This document shows positions 55,778 through 64,000 of a stretch of 64,000 nt of DNA, in pieces. Numbering within the stretch: the stretch's first letter is position 1; every line of letters starts with the position of its first letter. A program made the translations under genes and the position numbers. Source of the DNA: Lithodes maja (Eukaryota; Arthropoda; Malacostraca; Decapoda; Lithodidae); contig JBAKBP010012274.1 in NCBI GenBank assembly GCA_037953745.1, positions 1 through 64,000 on the forward strand, given 5' to 3'. The notes under the pieces are model-generated. The model did not search any database and was not told the DNA's origin. It saw only the letters and a program-made list of their open reading frames with translations.

Positions 55778-58495
55778 ATGACACAACCAGCCCTCCTTCT
55801 GGTGGTGTTAGCCGCCGTGGAAGGCAGAGGGTGGCTGCCAAAGACCCCTAGCTACCAGTACGACACGCCCTACAGCTCTGAGGACGAAACACCAGCACCT
55901 AAAGCACAAAAAACACATGCAAGCAGGGCAATGGCACAGAGGTCATTGGTCTTTCGGGACACTGCCACCACGACCCAGGCCACTGCAACAACCACTACCA
56001 CCACCACTACCACCACTGCCACCACTGCCACCCCTGCCACCCCTGCCACCGGTACCAGCGACGCAGGAGGCCGCCCTAGGGCTGCAAAACCTGCGGGGGC
56101 AGGAAAAATTAAAGGCACGGGCGTAGGGAAAAGATCCCGTACGCCAGCCACAGTGCCCCTACCACCACCACCACCACCAGCCGCCGCCCCTGGCCCGGCT
56201 GCCGCTGCCGCCCCTGCTGCCCCTGCCGCCCCTGCTGCCCCTGCCGCCCCTGCCCAAGGAACAGGGAAGGGGAAGGGGAAGGGGAAGGGGAAAGGGAGAG
56301 GGAAAGCGACTGCTGGCCCTGCTGTCCCTGGTGGCCCTGCTGCCCCTGTTGCCCCTGTTGCCCCTGCCGCCCCTGCCGCCCCTGCCCAAGGAACAGAGAG
56401 AAGGGCGACAGGCACCACCATCATCTTGCCATCAAGGCCACGCACCACTGCTGCCCCTGCCGCCGCCTCTGCCGCCGCCTCTGCCGCCGCCCCTGCCGCC
56501 GCCCCTGCCGCCACCTCTGCTGTCCATGTCCATAAGACACCCTCGCGTGCAAAAGTGACCCGGAAAACTCTGACACCATCAAAATATGCCGCCCTGCTGT
56601 TTGATGGTGATTCGCAGGACATTGGCAGCCCAGGTTTTGACGACGAAGCCCTAGCACGGGACCAAGGGTGGGGGGATTTGGGAGTGGACAGTGGGAGTGA
56701 GTCAGACGTCGGTGACGAAAATGAGGAAGGTCATCGTCTGTCTAGTGAAGAGGAGGGTGATGATGATGAAGTGCTGTATCGCGACCATGGAAGCGATATT
56801 TCAGACGATGAAGCAGACGCAGACGACATTCCGATCCCTGGCTTGCCTTCGTTCGATTGGTCTGACGGGGTCAATTTTGTACCTGACGTGCCCCAGTTCA
56901 ATCCTGGGACGTCAGGAACAACTGACGACTGGCCCTGTGACGATCAAGCGAACGAAAGCGACTTCTTCCTCGCTTTTTTCGATATGGAGGTAATGACGTA
57001 CATCGTTGCCCAAACAAATGCCTACTACAGGTGGGTGTTTGGCAGATTGGACGTCCTTTCTCCAAAAGCGAGAATACGAGGCTGGGTGGATACGACTGTG
57101 GAAGAATTTATGACGTTCTTTGCCTTGTTGTTCCTCATGCCTCTGATCAAGAAGCATGTGTTGCAACACTATTGGAAGCACGACCCTCTCATCGCCACCC
57201 CAACTTTCAATAAGTTCATGACTCGTGACAGATTTTTGTTGCTGCTAAGATTTATGCACTTTGCAGACAACGAAAATCCTAACAGGATTGACAGGATATG
57301 GAAAGTTCGGAATGTGTTCACCATGTTGTTGGAGAGGTATAGGAAATACTTTTACCCCTTCCTCAATTTGGTGATTGATGAGTCGCTCGTGCTCTTCAAA
57401 GGACGTCTTGTTTTCAAACAGTATATCCCCTTGAAAAGGCATAGGTTCGGAATCAAGCTCTTCGTTTTGTGTGACTGCGAAACTGGAATAGTGCTTGACA
57501 TGATCGTGTACACAGGCACTGACATTGACATACCGAAAGCCGCTGCCAATGACCCCATGGGCATGTCAGGTGCCATCATCAGGAAAATGTTGGCACCTTA
57601 CCTGGGCAAAGGCCACATCATCTACACTGACAACTGGTATACTTCTCCTGCTCTCTGCCAGTTTCTTCATGACAACCAAATGGGGTCATGTGGGACTGTC
57701 GGAAAGACAAGAAAGTTTATGCCAAAATTCACAGGTGATGTCATTCCTCTCACAGATGCCTCCTCCAGTGACACACCTTCAGAAGACGACCAGGCCCAGG
57801 AACACCGCGAGAGGCATGTGCGAAGAAAGCGACGAAAGGGGCAGAAATTCAAGCAGCTCGAGAAGTGTGGGAAAGTGATAGCCCTGAAGTGGAAGGATAA
57901 GCGAGATGTCCACCTGCTTTCCACCGTCCACACAGGTGCCCAGATGGATTCTGGCAAAATCCACTACCGAACCAGGAAGACCATCTACAAGCCCGACATG
58001 GTAGTGGACTACACCAAAAACATGCGCATGGTGGACAAGTCTGACTGTCAGCTGTCAGGCGTTGAGTGTCTGAGGAAGACTGTGAAGTGGTATCACAAGC
58101 TCTTCCTCCACCTTGTTGACATAACGATGCTGAATGCCTACAACTTGTGGTTGGTCAAAAAGAATATGGCCCCAAACCAGAAACTTAAATTCCGGGAGTT
58201 CGTGTACAACGTCTCATACCAACTCCTGGAGAAGTATGGCACCACCACTCACAGACGTACGGCATGGCGTGGGGATCACGTTCCTGACCGAGTCCAGGTG
58301 GGTGTCCAAAGACACTACCTAACCAACACCGAGCTGATTGGCACTCGTCACAGGCAGGTGCAGTGCACCGTCTGCAGCTCCAGTGTCAGGAAACCCCATG
58401 TCCCAAAAAGAGTCACCTCAATGTGCGCAGAGTGCAAAGTTCCACTCTGCCTGGGTGACTGCTTCAGGGACTACCACACCTTCAAAAATTATTGA
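55778..58495 (+). CDS. piggyBac transposase
   Basis: The open frame is 905 residues from ATG 55778. The N-terminal 270 residues are low complexity (Thr runs, Ala/Pro repeats, GKGKGK), followed by an acidic segment. The DDE_Tnp_1_7 domain begins about residue 395 (FFLAFFDMEV). The three catalytic Asp are visible: VIDES (534), YTDNWYTSP (618) and MVDKSD (753). The C-terminal cysteine-rich domain (about 862-905) starts CTVCSSSVRKPHVP. The transposase cuts and pastes the element at TTAA. The first 24 residues read MTQPALLLVVLAAVEGRGW, like a signal peptide, but this looks like a frame artefact: a frame opening at ATG 55744 is hydrophilic and Arg-rich and ends at TAG 55849, one base out of phase with the rest. 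The catalytic core looks intact. Confidence 0.88.
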   Translation: MTQPALLLVVLAAVEGRGWLPKTPSYQYDTPYSSEDETPAPKAQKTHASRAMAQRSLVFRDTATTTQATATTTTTTTTTTATTATPATPATGTSDAGGRPRAAKPAGAGKIKGTGVGKRSRTPATVPLPPPPPPAAAPGPAAAAAPAAPAAPAAPAAPAQGTGKGKGKGKGKGRGKATAGPAVPGGPAAPVAPVAPAAPAAPAQGTERRATGTTIILPSRPRTTAAPAAASAAASAAAPAAAPAATSAVHVHKTPSRAKVTRKTLTPSKYAALLFDGDSQDIGSPGFDDEALARDQGWGDLGVDSGSESDVGDENEEGHRLSSEEEGDDDEVLYRDHGSDISDDEADADDIPIPGLPSFDWSDGVNFVPDVPQFNPGTSGTTDDWPCDDQANESDFFLAFFDMEVMTYIVAQTNAYYRWVFGRLDVLSPKARIRGWVDTTVEEFMTFFALLFLMPLIKKHVLQHYWKHDPLIATPTFNKFMTRDRFLLLLRFMHFADNENPNRIDRIWKVRNVFTMLLERYRKYFYPFLNLVIDESLVLFKGRLVFKQYIPLKRHRFGIKLFVLCDCETGIVLDMIVYTGTDIDIPKAAANDPMGMSGAIIRKMLAPYLGKGHIIYTDNWYTSPALCQFLHDNQMGSCGTVGKTRKFMPKFTGDVIPLTDASSSDTPSEDDQAQEHRERHVRRKRRKGQKFKQLEKCGKVIALKWKDKRDVHLLSTVHTGAQMDSGKIHYRTRKTIYKPDMVVDYTKNMRMVDKSDCQLSGVECLRKTVKWYHKLFLHLVDITMLNAYNLWLVKKNMAPNQKLKFREFVYNVSYQLLEKYGTTTHRRTAWRGDHVPDRVQVGVQRHYLTNTELIGTRHRQVQCTVCSSSVRKPHVPKRVTSMCAECKVPLCLGDCFRDYHTFKNY

Positions 58496-58499
58496 GTGT

Positions 58500-58660
58500 C
58501 GCCCTGCCCTGCCCTGCCCTGCCCTGCCCTGCCCTGCCCTGCCCTGCCCTGCCCTGCCCTGCCCTGCCCTGGACTCGCCCCGTGCCCTGCCCTGGACTCG
58601 CCCCGTGCCCTGCCCTGGACTCGCCCCCTGCCCAGCCCTGTCCTGGACTCGCGCCCTACC
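58500..58660 (+). repeat. CCCTG pentanucleotide array and 22 bp units
   Basis: About 14 GCCCT units start within five bases of the transposase stop codon. They pass into roughly 22 bp units containing GGACTCGCCCC. Confidence 0.9.
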
Positions 58661-59097
58661 TTACCTGACCTGACCTAATTGATCACGCTACCTCATAATG
58701 TAACATATATATTATATAATGTATAAGTTCCAAAGATGTCCCTGTGATATAGCTTTTACATTATATAATTGTATGTTTCATTATTTAGTTTATAAGTTTC
58801 AAAGATTTACATGTAATATGCCTTATTTTTTTAGTATATCAATATATATGTTTGTTATTAGCCAAAGTCATGTGTATATAATTATTTTCTTACCTCAAAT
58901 GAATTGTACAAAAATAAATATGTTTCAACAAATCCTGTCAAACCTACTAAGATAATAAAAAAAAACACAAGGTCATGTCATTGTATTCTTACAATATGAT
59001 ATATTCTATGAATATTTCATATTTATTGAATACAATGGCATAATCTTGTAAAAAAATTTTTTTATCAAAAATGTTCTAGACAATATAAAACCTTCCC

Positions 59098-59185
59098 CAT
59101 AACCCCCTCCTGGATTCGATCACACAACCCTAGCACACTTTGAGTTTTCCAGTCCGCGACCTTACCAACCATGCCACAGGAGCTC
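59098..59185 (-). repeat. tRNA-like segment, probably a SINE relic
   Basis: The minus strand reads TGGCATGGTTGGTAAGG (A-box-like), an anticodon-arm-like CTGGAAAACTC, then GATCGAATCC (weak B box). It lacks a good acceptor stem, so it is not a functional tRNA gene. Confidence 0.4.
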
Positions 59186-60284
59186 ATACCAAATATCACT
59201 CAAAACTTTGTGTCTACAATCGAAATGACAATATACAAAAAAAATAAATTATCCCACCAATTTACGTTTGTAAATTGATGGGATTATCAATTATATCATG
59301 CCAAGGTTTATAAAAGTTTGTCTCTGTCAAGAATTAGTAATTATATAACTTTATTCTGTCCAAAATTGCCAAAACATTCAGCAAAATTGCCCCTCTCAGT
59401 GCGACTCCACTCATTTTCACACGGTCAAGCGGTGACCCTTGCTGCTCCCTTTATGCCCCAGCTACACCAGCCACAGCAGCTCTGTCTGGGAACAAAATTT
59501 GTATAAATACAATAATGGATAAAATACTCTTCACAAATACATTTGTATTGTATAATATTGTAAATAAAAAAGAATAATAACTGTGTGGGTGTCGAAAATT
59601 GCTCAACCAGCTTTCTTATGTCTCGCCTACGCGCGTATATTGGATTATACATAGTCATGACTGTCATACAAATAATTGCAGTAGGTCTCGAATATACATT
59701 TAGATTGCATATTACTTGGAAATAAATATGTAAACGTTTCTCTGGTGGCAATCTACCCTTTCGCAAGTGTAAGGAGACACCATTCTATATTTAGCCCTTT
59801 ATCGCAAAAGGCAATCTGCACGTGTTTACTGACCACCGTCGCTGGTGGTCTATAATATAGTACTGTATTGACAGTCAATGGCCTACATGTTTCTGTGGTA
59901 CTTCACATGTGTCTAAAATGCAATGTCTGCTTGCATAAAAATGCAATTCTGAAGTCCATTTATACGTACGACATACGCATGTCTCAGTTTCTATCTATCT
60001 CTCTCTCTCTCTCTCCATTCCTGACTCATGTTATTGTAAAACTCTTGGTGGCAACAAACACCAGACACCTGGAAGACATAAGGTTCAAAATCCCAAGCAT
60101 CCATACGCCTCGGGCGCCTTCACAATTGTCACACAGCTGGTTATCTATCTAGAGATCTGCCTGCCTTCCTTCTCTTCACGACTCACTCACTCCCTCCCTG
60201 CACCCCTGCATGCCTCCCTCCCTCCCTCCCACCCACCCACCCCCAACCCACCCTTTCAGGCTTCCGTCTGCTAGAAACACATTC

Positions 60285-60840
60285 ACAATTTGCGTAAATA
60301 TCGCATCAATTGGGCTATATGCGGTATATTCCTTGTTATATGGGACGCCTACATACGTACACGTCTTTATTATAGCATGACAGTGCTCTAAATACAAGAT
60401 TTACGTGATATTTATGGCGTAACACACCCTCTCCCCCTTTCATTCCCAGCACAACTCACTCACACCTTGGTTCACGCATAGAAACTCTTTGATAATGTGC
60501 GTAAATATCGCATGAATTGGTCAATATGCGGTATATATTTTGATATATGGCACGTATACATACGTACAAGTCTGTATTATAGCATGACAGTGCTCTACGT
60601 ACAAGATATATGTGATATGTATGGCGTAAACCACACTCTCGGCTCATAAATTGCCGCCAAACCTCCAACACATCTTCATTCCCGCCTAAAAATTCTCTTA
60701 TAATTCCCTTATATATTGCAATTTTTGGTCACTATGAGGCATATTCATTGTTATATGGGTGGCCTACACACGTATACATACTCTACATAGCCTAAAAGGG
60801 CTCAAAAATGGACATATACGTGATAATACGCGGTAACCCA
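60285..60840. repeat. Roughly 205 bp tandem repeat, about 2.7 units
   Basis: GCGTAAATATCGCAT and TTATAGCATGACAGTGCTCTA occur at about 60293 and 60499. A more diverged third unit follows near 60700. Confidence 0.75.
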
Positions 60841-61122
60841 CCCCCTCCTCCCTCTCCTTCTATCCCCTGCGCGCGTAAATATTCGGCAGGGAAATCTCGC
60901 CGCTCGATGACAATCTAGCCGCTCCACATTTTTCAACTACGGACCGTTCCCCCCCCCCCCCCAGACATTTTTTGGGGGGTCAAATATATATGGGCCGATG
61001 CACGCAAACATTCCCTACACGATGATGTACTTTTTATCGAAATTTGCAATAGGTCCCAAAATCATCATAGGTGCGCACAGTCTTACCCTGTAGAAAACCC
61101 CCTGTGCGCCGCGGAGAGGTTA

Positions 61123-61177
61123 AGAGTCTTCCCGCAGTCCGCCGGGGGAACTCTTAAGTCTTCCCGCAGTTCCCGGG
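61123..61177 (+). repeat. Right terminal inverted repeat of the piggyBac
   Basis: Inverse of 55524-55583. It ends GCAGTTCCCGGG before TTAA. Confidence 0.85.
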
Positions 61178-61577
61178 TTAAAGGCACTCTTGAAAATAAA
61201 TACACATGTAACAGGTAATTATATTTATTAATGATATGTGCAGAAATATGATAAGGCAAGCACTCAAGGATTCACACTGCCTATAGTCTGTTTACTTCTA
61301 GCCTAGCCTATCTCAAAGCCTACTGATTTAACCTAACTTAACACAAAAGTCTAGCCTAGCCTACCTTTAAATACTGTACTGTCGAATACTAGAACACAAG
61401 GCTCAGTGATCAGCAGTCTATGACTAGTACCAGTAATGCAAGATATATGGTAATCTAACCTTCTTGCCTGACACTGTAACCTAAACCAAATCACTGACCT
61501 ACATGTGTACAGTAGCTTATAACAGTCCTAACTGGTTACACACTGAATAGGCTATCTTACCTGGTAATCTTACCTGT

Positions 61578-62093
61578 AGGAACGCTAAAAGCAGTAACAA
61601 GAAATAGGGTGGTCAGTATGGAAGTGAAGAAGTCCTTGCATGACAGTGTGGTAATCCCGACACTGACTTACGGAAGCGAAGCATGGACGTTGGTTGAGAG
61701 ACTCAGACCAAGAGTGAGAGCAGTGGAAATGAATTACTTAAGGAGTGCGTGCGGAGTTACATGGAGGGATAGACAGACTAATGAGGAAGTAAGAAGGAGT
61801 GTGGTGTGGAGGTAGATGTGCTGGAAAGTGTGAAAAGGAACAACTTGAGATGGTTCGGCCATATGGAATGTATGGAAAGCGAGAGAATGACTAAGAGGGT
61901 GTATGAGAGCGAGGTGGAGGGACAGAGAGGGAGAGGTAGACCGAATGAGAGGTGGAAGGATGGAGTGAGGAAGTACATGAACGAAGGCGGTGCTGGTTGG
62001 GGGGAGGGGCGTCGACTGACTGGGGACAGAGGTGCATGGGGGCGGTTCGTTCGTGGCCACCCTTCGGGGATCACGGCGTCAGGCGATAGATAG
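61578..62093 (+). pseudogene. RTE-type LINE reverse transcriptase, C-terminal fragment
   Basis: VTRNRVVSMEVKKSLHDSVV, TLTYGSEAWTL, MNYLRSACGVTWRDR, then (another frame after about 61805) NNLRWFGHMECM, GRPNERWKDGVRKY and GAWGRFVRG. This is the conserved tail of craniate/RTE-like RT ORFs that follows the polymerase. It is 5'-truncated and carries a one-base shift with a TAG at about 61813. Confidence 0.8.
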
Positions 62094-62597
62094 ACCTGAT
62101 AATCACCCTAGGGACTTAAAAGCTCATAGGATGGTATTTGGCCCTCCAATATAGATAAGCCCCAATCCTGCATAACAAAACCAAGGTGATCACCCTCACT
62201 GCTCAGCCTTCACGTGTGTAATAATGCACAAAACCCCAAGGCCCAAGCTGCATCTCCCTTCTCCGTGAAGGAAAACATCCACTAAAAACCCCATCATGAA
62301 TGTAGCAGAAATCTGCAGAATAGGCCTACTGTACAAAACTCAACTATGAACATATGTCAACATAGGAATACAAAAATGTGGTTACCACTACAAATAGTCT
62401 GTCATCTTTAGTATTGATATCAGGGACAGATGAGCCTTTATATTAGCTTAGTATTTGTAACACTGGTAAATTTGGAGCTTCTGTATACAGTATACGAGAT
62501 GGAAATATACACGTGTGTGTGGATCCCGGAATGTTGGTACTCCTGGGGGTCAAGAGATTAGCTGGAAGGCAGGAAGGTTTGGGGCGGTGATGTGTTC
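62094..62597. other. Unassigned sequence
   Basis: No gene or repeat recognised. The first part may be the LINE 3' UTR. Confidence 0.4.
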
Positions 62598-62602
62598 GAC
62601 TG
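62598..62602. other. Target-site duplication of the TRIM (GACTG)
   Basis: GACTG at 62598-62602 is repeated at 63555-63559, directly outside the two LTRs. Confidence 0.9.
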
Positions 62603-62749
62603 TGAAATGCTGGGTGTGAAGGGAATTTTTCTGTCCTGAAAACTCCCCAGGCCCACTTAGGGTCAACCTTTCCTGGTGCCTGGCACGGGGCTCGAACCTC
62701 TGAAGGGAGTTTAACCCTCCTAAAAACCCACAGGTTTTGAGATGCCTTG

Positions 62750-62837
62750 GGTGGGGTTCGAACCTTGGTTAGTGACCATGTACCCCCATAGGTCAACCAG
62801 GCCCGCGCGCTAACCCACTGTACTACCACGGACGTAC
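62750..62837 (-). promoter_or_regulatory. tRNA-like segment with A and B boxes in the TRIM 3' LTR
   Basis: The minus strand has TGGTAGTACAGTGGGTTAGC (A-box region) and, about 60 bases on, GGTTCGAACCCC (B box, 62753-62764), the consensus of internal RNA polymerase III promoters. The other LTR has the same segment at about 63301-63387. Confidence 0.6.
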
Positions 62838-63300
62838 AAAAGTATAGTAACCTTAGTCCGATTTGTAAGAACCAGGTGATAGTCTCGTGGTGTTTCACGT
62901 GATGAGTTTATTGGACTTCCCATCAACGACTATTTTAAACTATACCTGACGTCAACTCGGGTAGTACATTATTGGGGTTGCGGGATATTTTCGAGGGCAT
63001 TACATTACATCCTTCTTTAACTAGGCTAGTCCCTAGCCTCTTTAAGGTCGTAAGGTATCGTAGCTGTATCACCTCAGCAATCTCAATATTGTTAGGGTCC
63101 GCGTGATGGGTGCTCTATGTAGCTACCAGATCACGTTCCGTGACTGCCACCAATGAAATGCTGGGTGTGAAGGGAATTTTTCTGTCCTGAAAACTCCCCA
63201 GGCCCACTTGGGGTCAACCTTTCCTGGTGCCTGGCACGGGGCTCGAACTTCTGAAGGGAGTTTAACCCTCCTAAAAACCCACAGGTTTTGAGATGCCTTG

Positions 63301-63387
63301 GGTGGGGTTCGAACCCTGGTTAGTGACCATGACCATCATAGGTCAACCAGGCCCGCGCGCTAACCCACTGTACTACCACGGACGTAC
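63301..63387 (-). promoter_or_regulatory. tRNA-like segment with A and B boxes in the TRIM 5' LTR
   Basis: Same sequence as at 62750-62837 with small differences; the B box GGTTCGAACCCC is intact. Being in the 5' LTR, it could drive transcription into the element. Confidence 0.6.
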
Positions 63388-63559
63388 AAAAGTATAGTAA
63401 CCTTAGTCCGATTTGTAAGAACCAGGTGATAGTCTCGTGGTGTTTCACGTGATGAGTTTATTGGACTTCCCATCAACGACTATTTTACACTATACCTGAC
63501 GTCAACTCGGGTAGTACATTATTGGGGTTGCGGGATATTTTTGAGGGCATTACAGACTG

Positions 63560-63969
63560 GTAGTAGTGAATATAAAAAGTATGAAAGAAGGGAATGTGGT
63601 TTGTTTATGAATAGAATAGCTTGGTGATGATAAGGCATGTACATATGTGTGTGGTATAAAATAGGTAGAAGTGTTTAGCTAGGTGATCTGAAAGAGTTTT
63701 TGCATAATTGAAAAAGTGTCAAAACGTTTAGTTAGTTGATCGCAATATTGGGAAAACATAGATCTGTCGTATGACGTTCTTGGCATATATTTGCATCATC
63801 AGGATAGTTTAACATAACATCTTAATAATAAAGTAGGTGTGCAGTTTTTGCATTACCAAAAAAAAAAAAAAAAAATGCATAAAATTATGCAACTCTGAGA
63901 CCTAGAATTCTGCAAGTAGTATTGAATCTCTTAGGTAAAATCGGTTTATATCCAGTATATATACTGTAT
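63560..63969. other. Unassigned AT-rich sequence
   Basis: Contains an A homopolymer at about 63857-63875. No gene or element recognised. Confidence 0.45.
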
Positions 63970-64000
63970 ATTTAATAGGGCCCCTTCATCATTGACGACT
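63970..64000 (+). mobile_element. Start of another DIRS left terminal repeat
   Basis: ATTTAATAGGGCCCCTTC followed by ATCATTGACGA matches the left terminus at 40408-40440. The element continues beyond the window. Confidence 0.6.

Larger units (their letters stand above)
58661..61122 (+). other. Non-coding 3' half of the piggyBac
   Basis: No ORF of note. It contains a tRNA-like relic near 59098-59185, a CT microsatellite near 60000-60015, a roughly 205 bp tandem repeat at 60285-60840, and a C run at 60951-60962. This is much more non-coding sequence than piggyBac elements usually carry. Confidence 0.6.
55524..61177 (+). mobile_element. Complete autonomous piggyBac transposon
   Basis: The element is 5654 bp with TTAA on both sides. 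The terminal inverted repeats, about 58 bp, consist of two CCCGGxxxCTGCxGGGxAGACTC-type motifs separated by TTAAGAG. It contains one large transposase frame and a long non-coding 3' half (58496-61120) with satellites and a tRNA-like segment. It is probably the source of mobility for the MITE at 50518-51744, whose ends match. Confidence 0.88.
62603..63554 (-). mobile_element. TRIM (terminal-repeat retrotransposon in miniature)
   Basis: Two near-identical LTRs (62603-63004, 402 bp, and 63154-63554, 401 bp) surround only 149 bp. On the minus strand each LTR runs from TGTAATGCCCTC to GCATTTCA. The 5' LTR is followed by TTGGTGGCAGTCACGG (primer-binding site, 63138-63153). The 3' LTR is preceded by AAAGAAGGATGTAA (polypurine-like). 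A 5 bp duplication flanks it. It encodes no protein, so it must use another element's enzymes. Confidence 0.88.

Noticed and set aside
55778..55850. Signal peptide on the piggyBac transposase
   Set aside because: The hydrophobic start is best explained by a one-base frame error. A hydrophilic frame from ATG 55744 precedes it, and a nuclear transposase should not be secreted.
55870..56622. 250-codon minus-strand Ala/Gly/Val-rich frame opposite the transposase N-terminus
   Set aside because: It is the mirror of the low-complexity Ala/Pro/Thr repeats of the sense frame. There is no motif, and it overlaps a well-supported gene.
62443..62898. 151-codon minus-strand frame
   Set aside because: It runs through the TRIM LTR and its tRNA-like segment and has no protein family features.

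Overview
The window looks like a transposon-dominated stretch of an invertebrate nuclear genome, most likely a crustacean or a similar arthropod. That is inferred from the mix of DIRS, BEL/Pao, Gmr1-like gypsy, CR1/L2 and RTE LINEs, piggyBac, THAP and tRNA-derived SINEs, and from the absence of bacterial signals. I see no convincing host gene. Nearly every base I can assign belongs to a mobile element, a nested insertion or a tandem repeat. Boundaries were read by eye from terminal repeats, target-site duplications (TSDs), primer-binding sites and paralogous copies inside the window.

1-24,150 is one nested stack. A minus-strand LTR element (C) has its 5' LTR at 20,478-24,150 and its 3' LTR starting at 8,424 and running left. 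Element C carries only gag and a long proline-rich extension. A plus-strand LTR element (B, 8,987-17,656, TSD GGTC) sits inside its body. A second copy of B's family (A, minus strand, window edge to 7,391) sits inside C's 3' LTR. A and B encode a single fused ORF: Gag, zinc knuckle, aspartic protease, an integrase tail, then a reverse transcriptase/RNase H relic whose catalytic segments are missing although the frame stays open. B is further split by a tRNA-derived SINE.

24,151-35,200 holds a 260-270 bp tandem array, a possible pogo-like end, a BEL/Pao relic (minus) that also lacks its RT, a nearly intact two-ORF L2/CR1-type LINE (plus, about 28.1-33.0 kb) and a decayed CR1/Jockey-type RT. 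35,206-38,430 is a solo LTR of the element C family (TSD AAGAC), followed by a SINE fragment and old AT-rich tandem repeats.

40,408-52,390 is the shell of one DIRS retrotransposon. Its two inverted terminal repeats (about 315-345 bp) match each other, and an internal complementary region joins both ends. RNase H and tyrosine recombinase remain. The shell was filled by a piggyBac nested in another piggyBac (41,632-44,239), a LINE split by a second DIRS fragment (44,838-47,660), and a palindromic piggyBac MITE (50,518-51,744).

52,391-64,000 contains a MITE arm, two small ORFs (one a THAP domain), a complete autonomous piggyBac (55,524-61,177, TTAA on both sides, full DDD triad), an RTE-type LINE tail, a 952 bp TRIM with 5 bp TSDs and a tRNA-like segment in each LTR, and the first 31 bases of another DIRS terminal repeat.

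A recurring theme is coding-capable deletion derivatives. In a gypsy, a BEL and a piggyBac, the catalytic core is lost while the nucleic-acid-binding or capsid parts stay readable.
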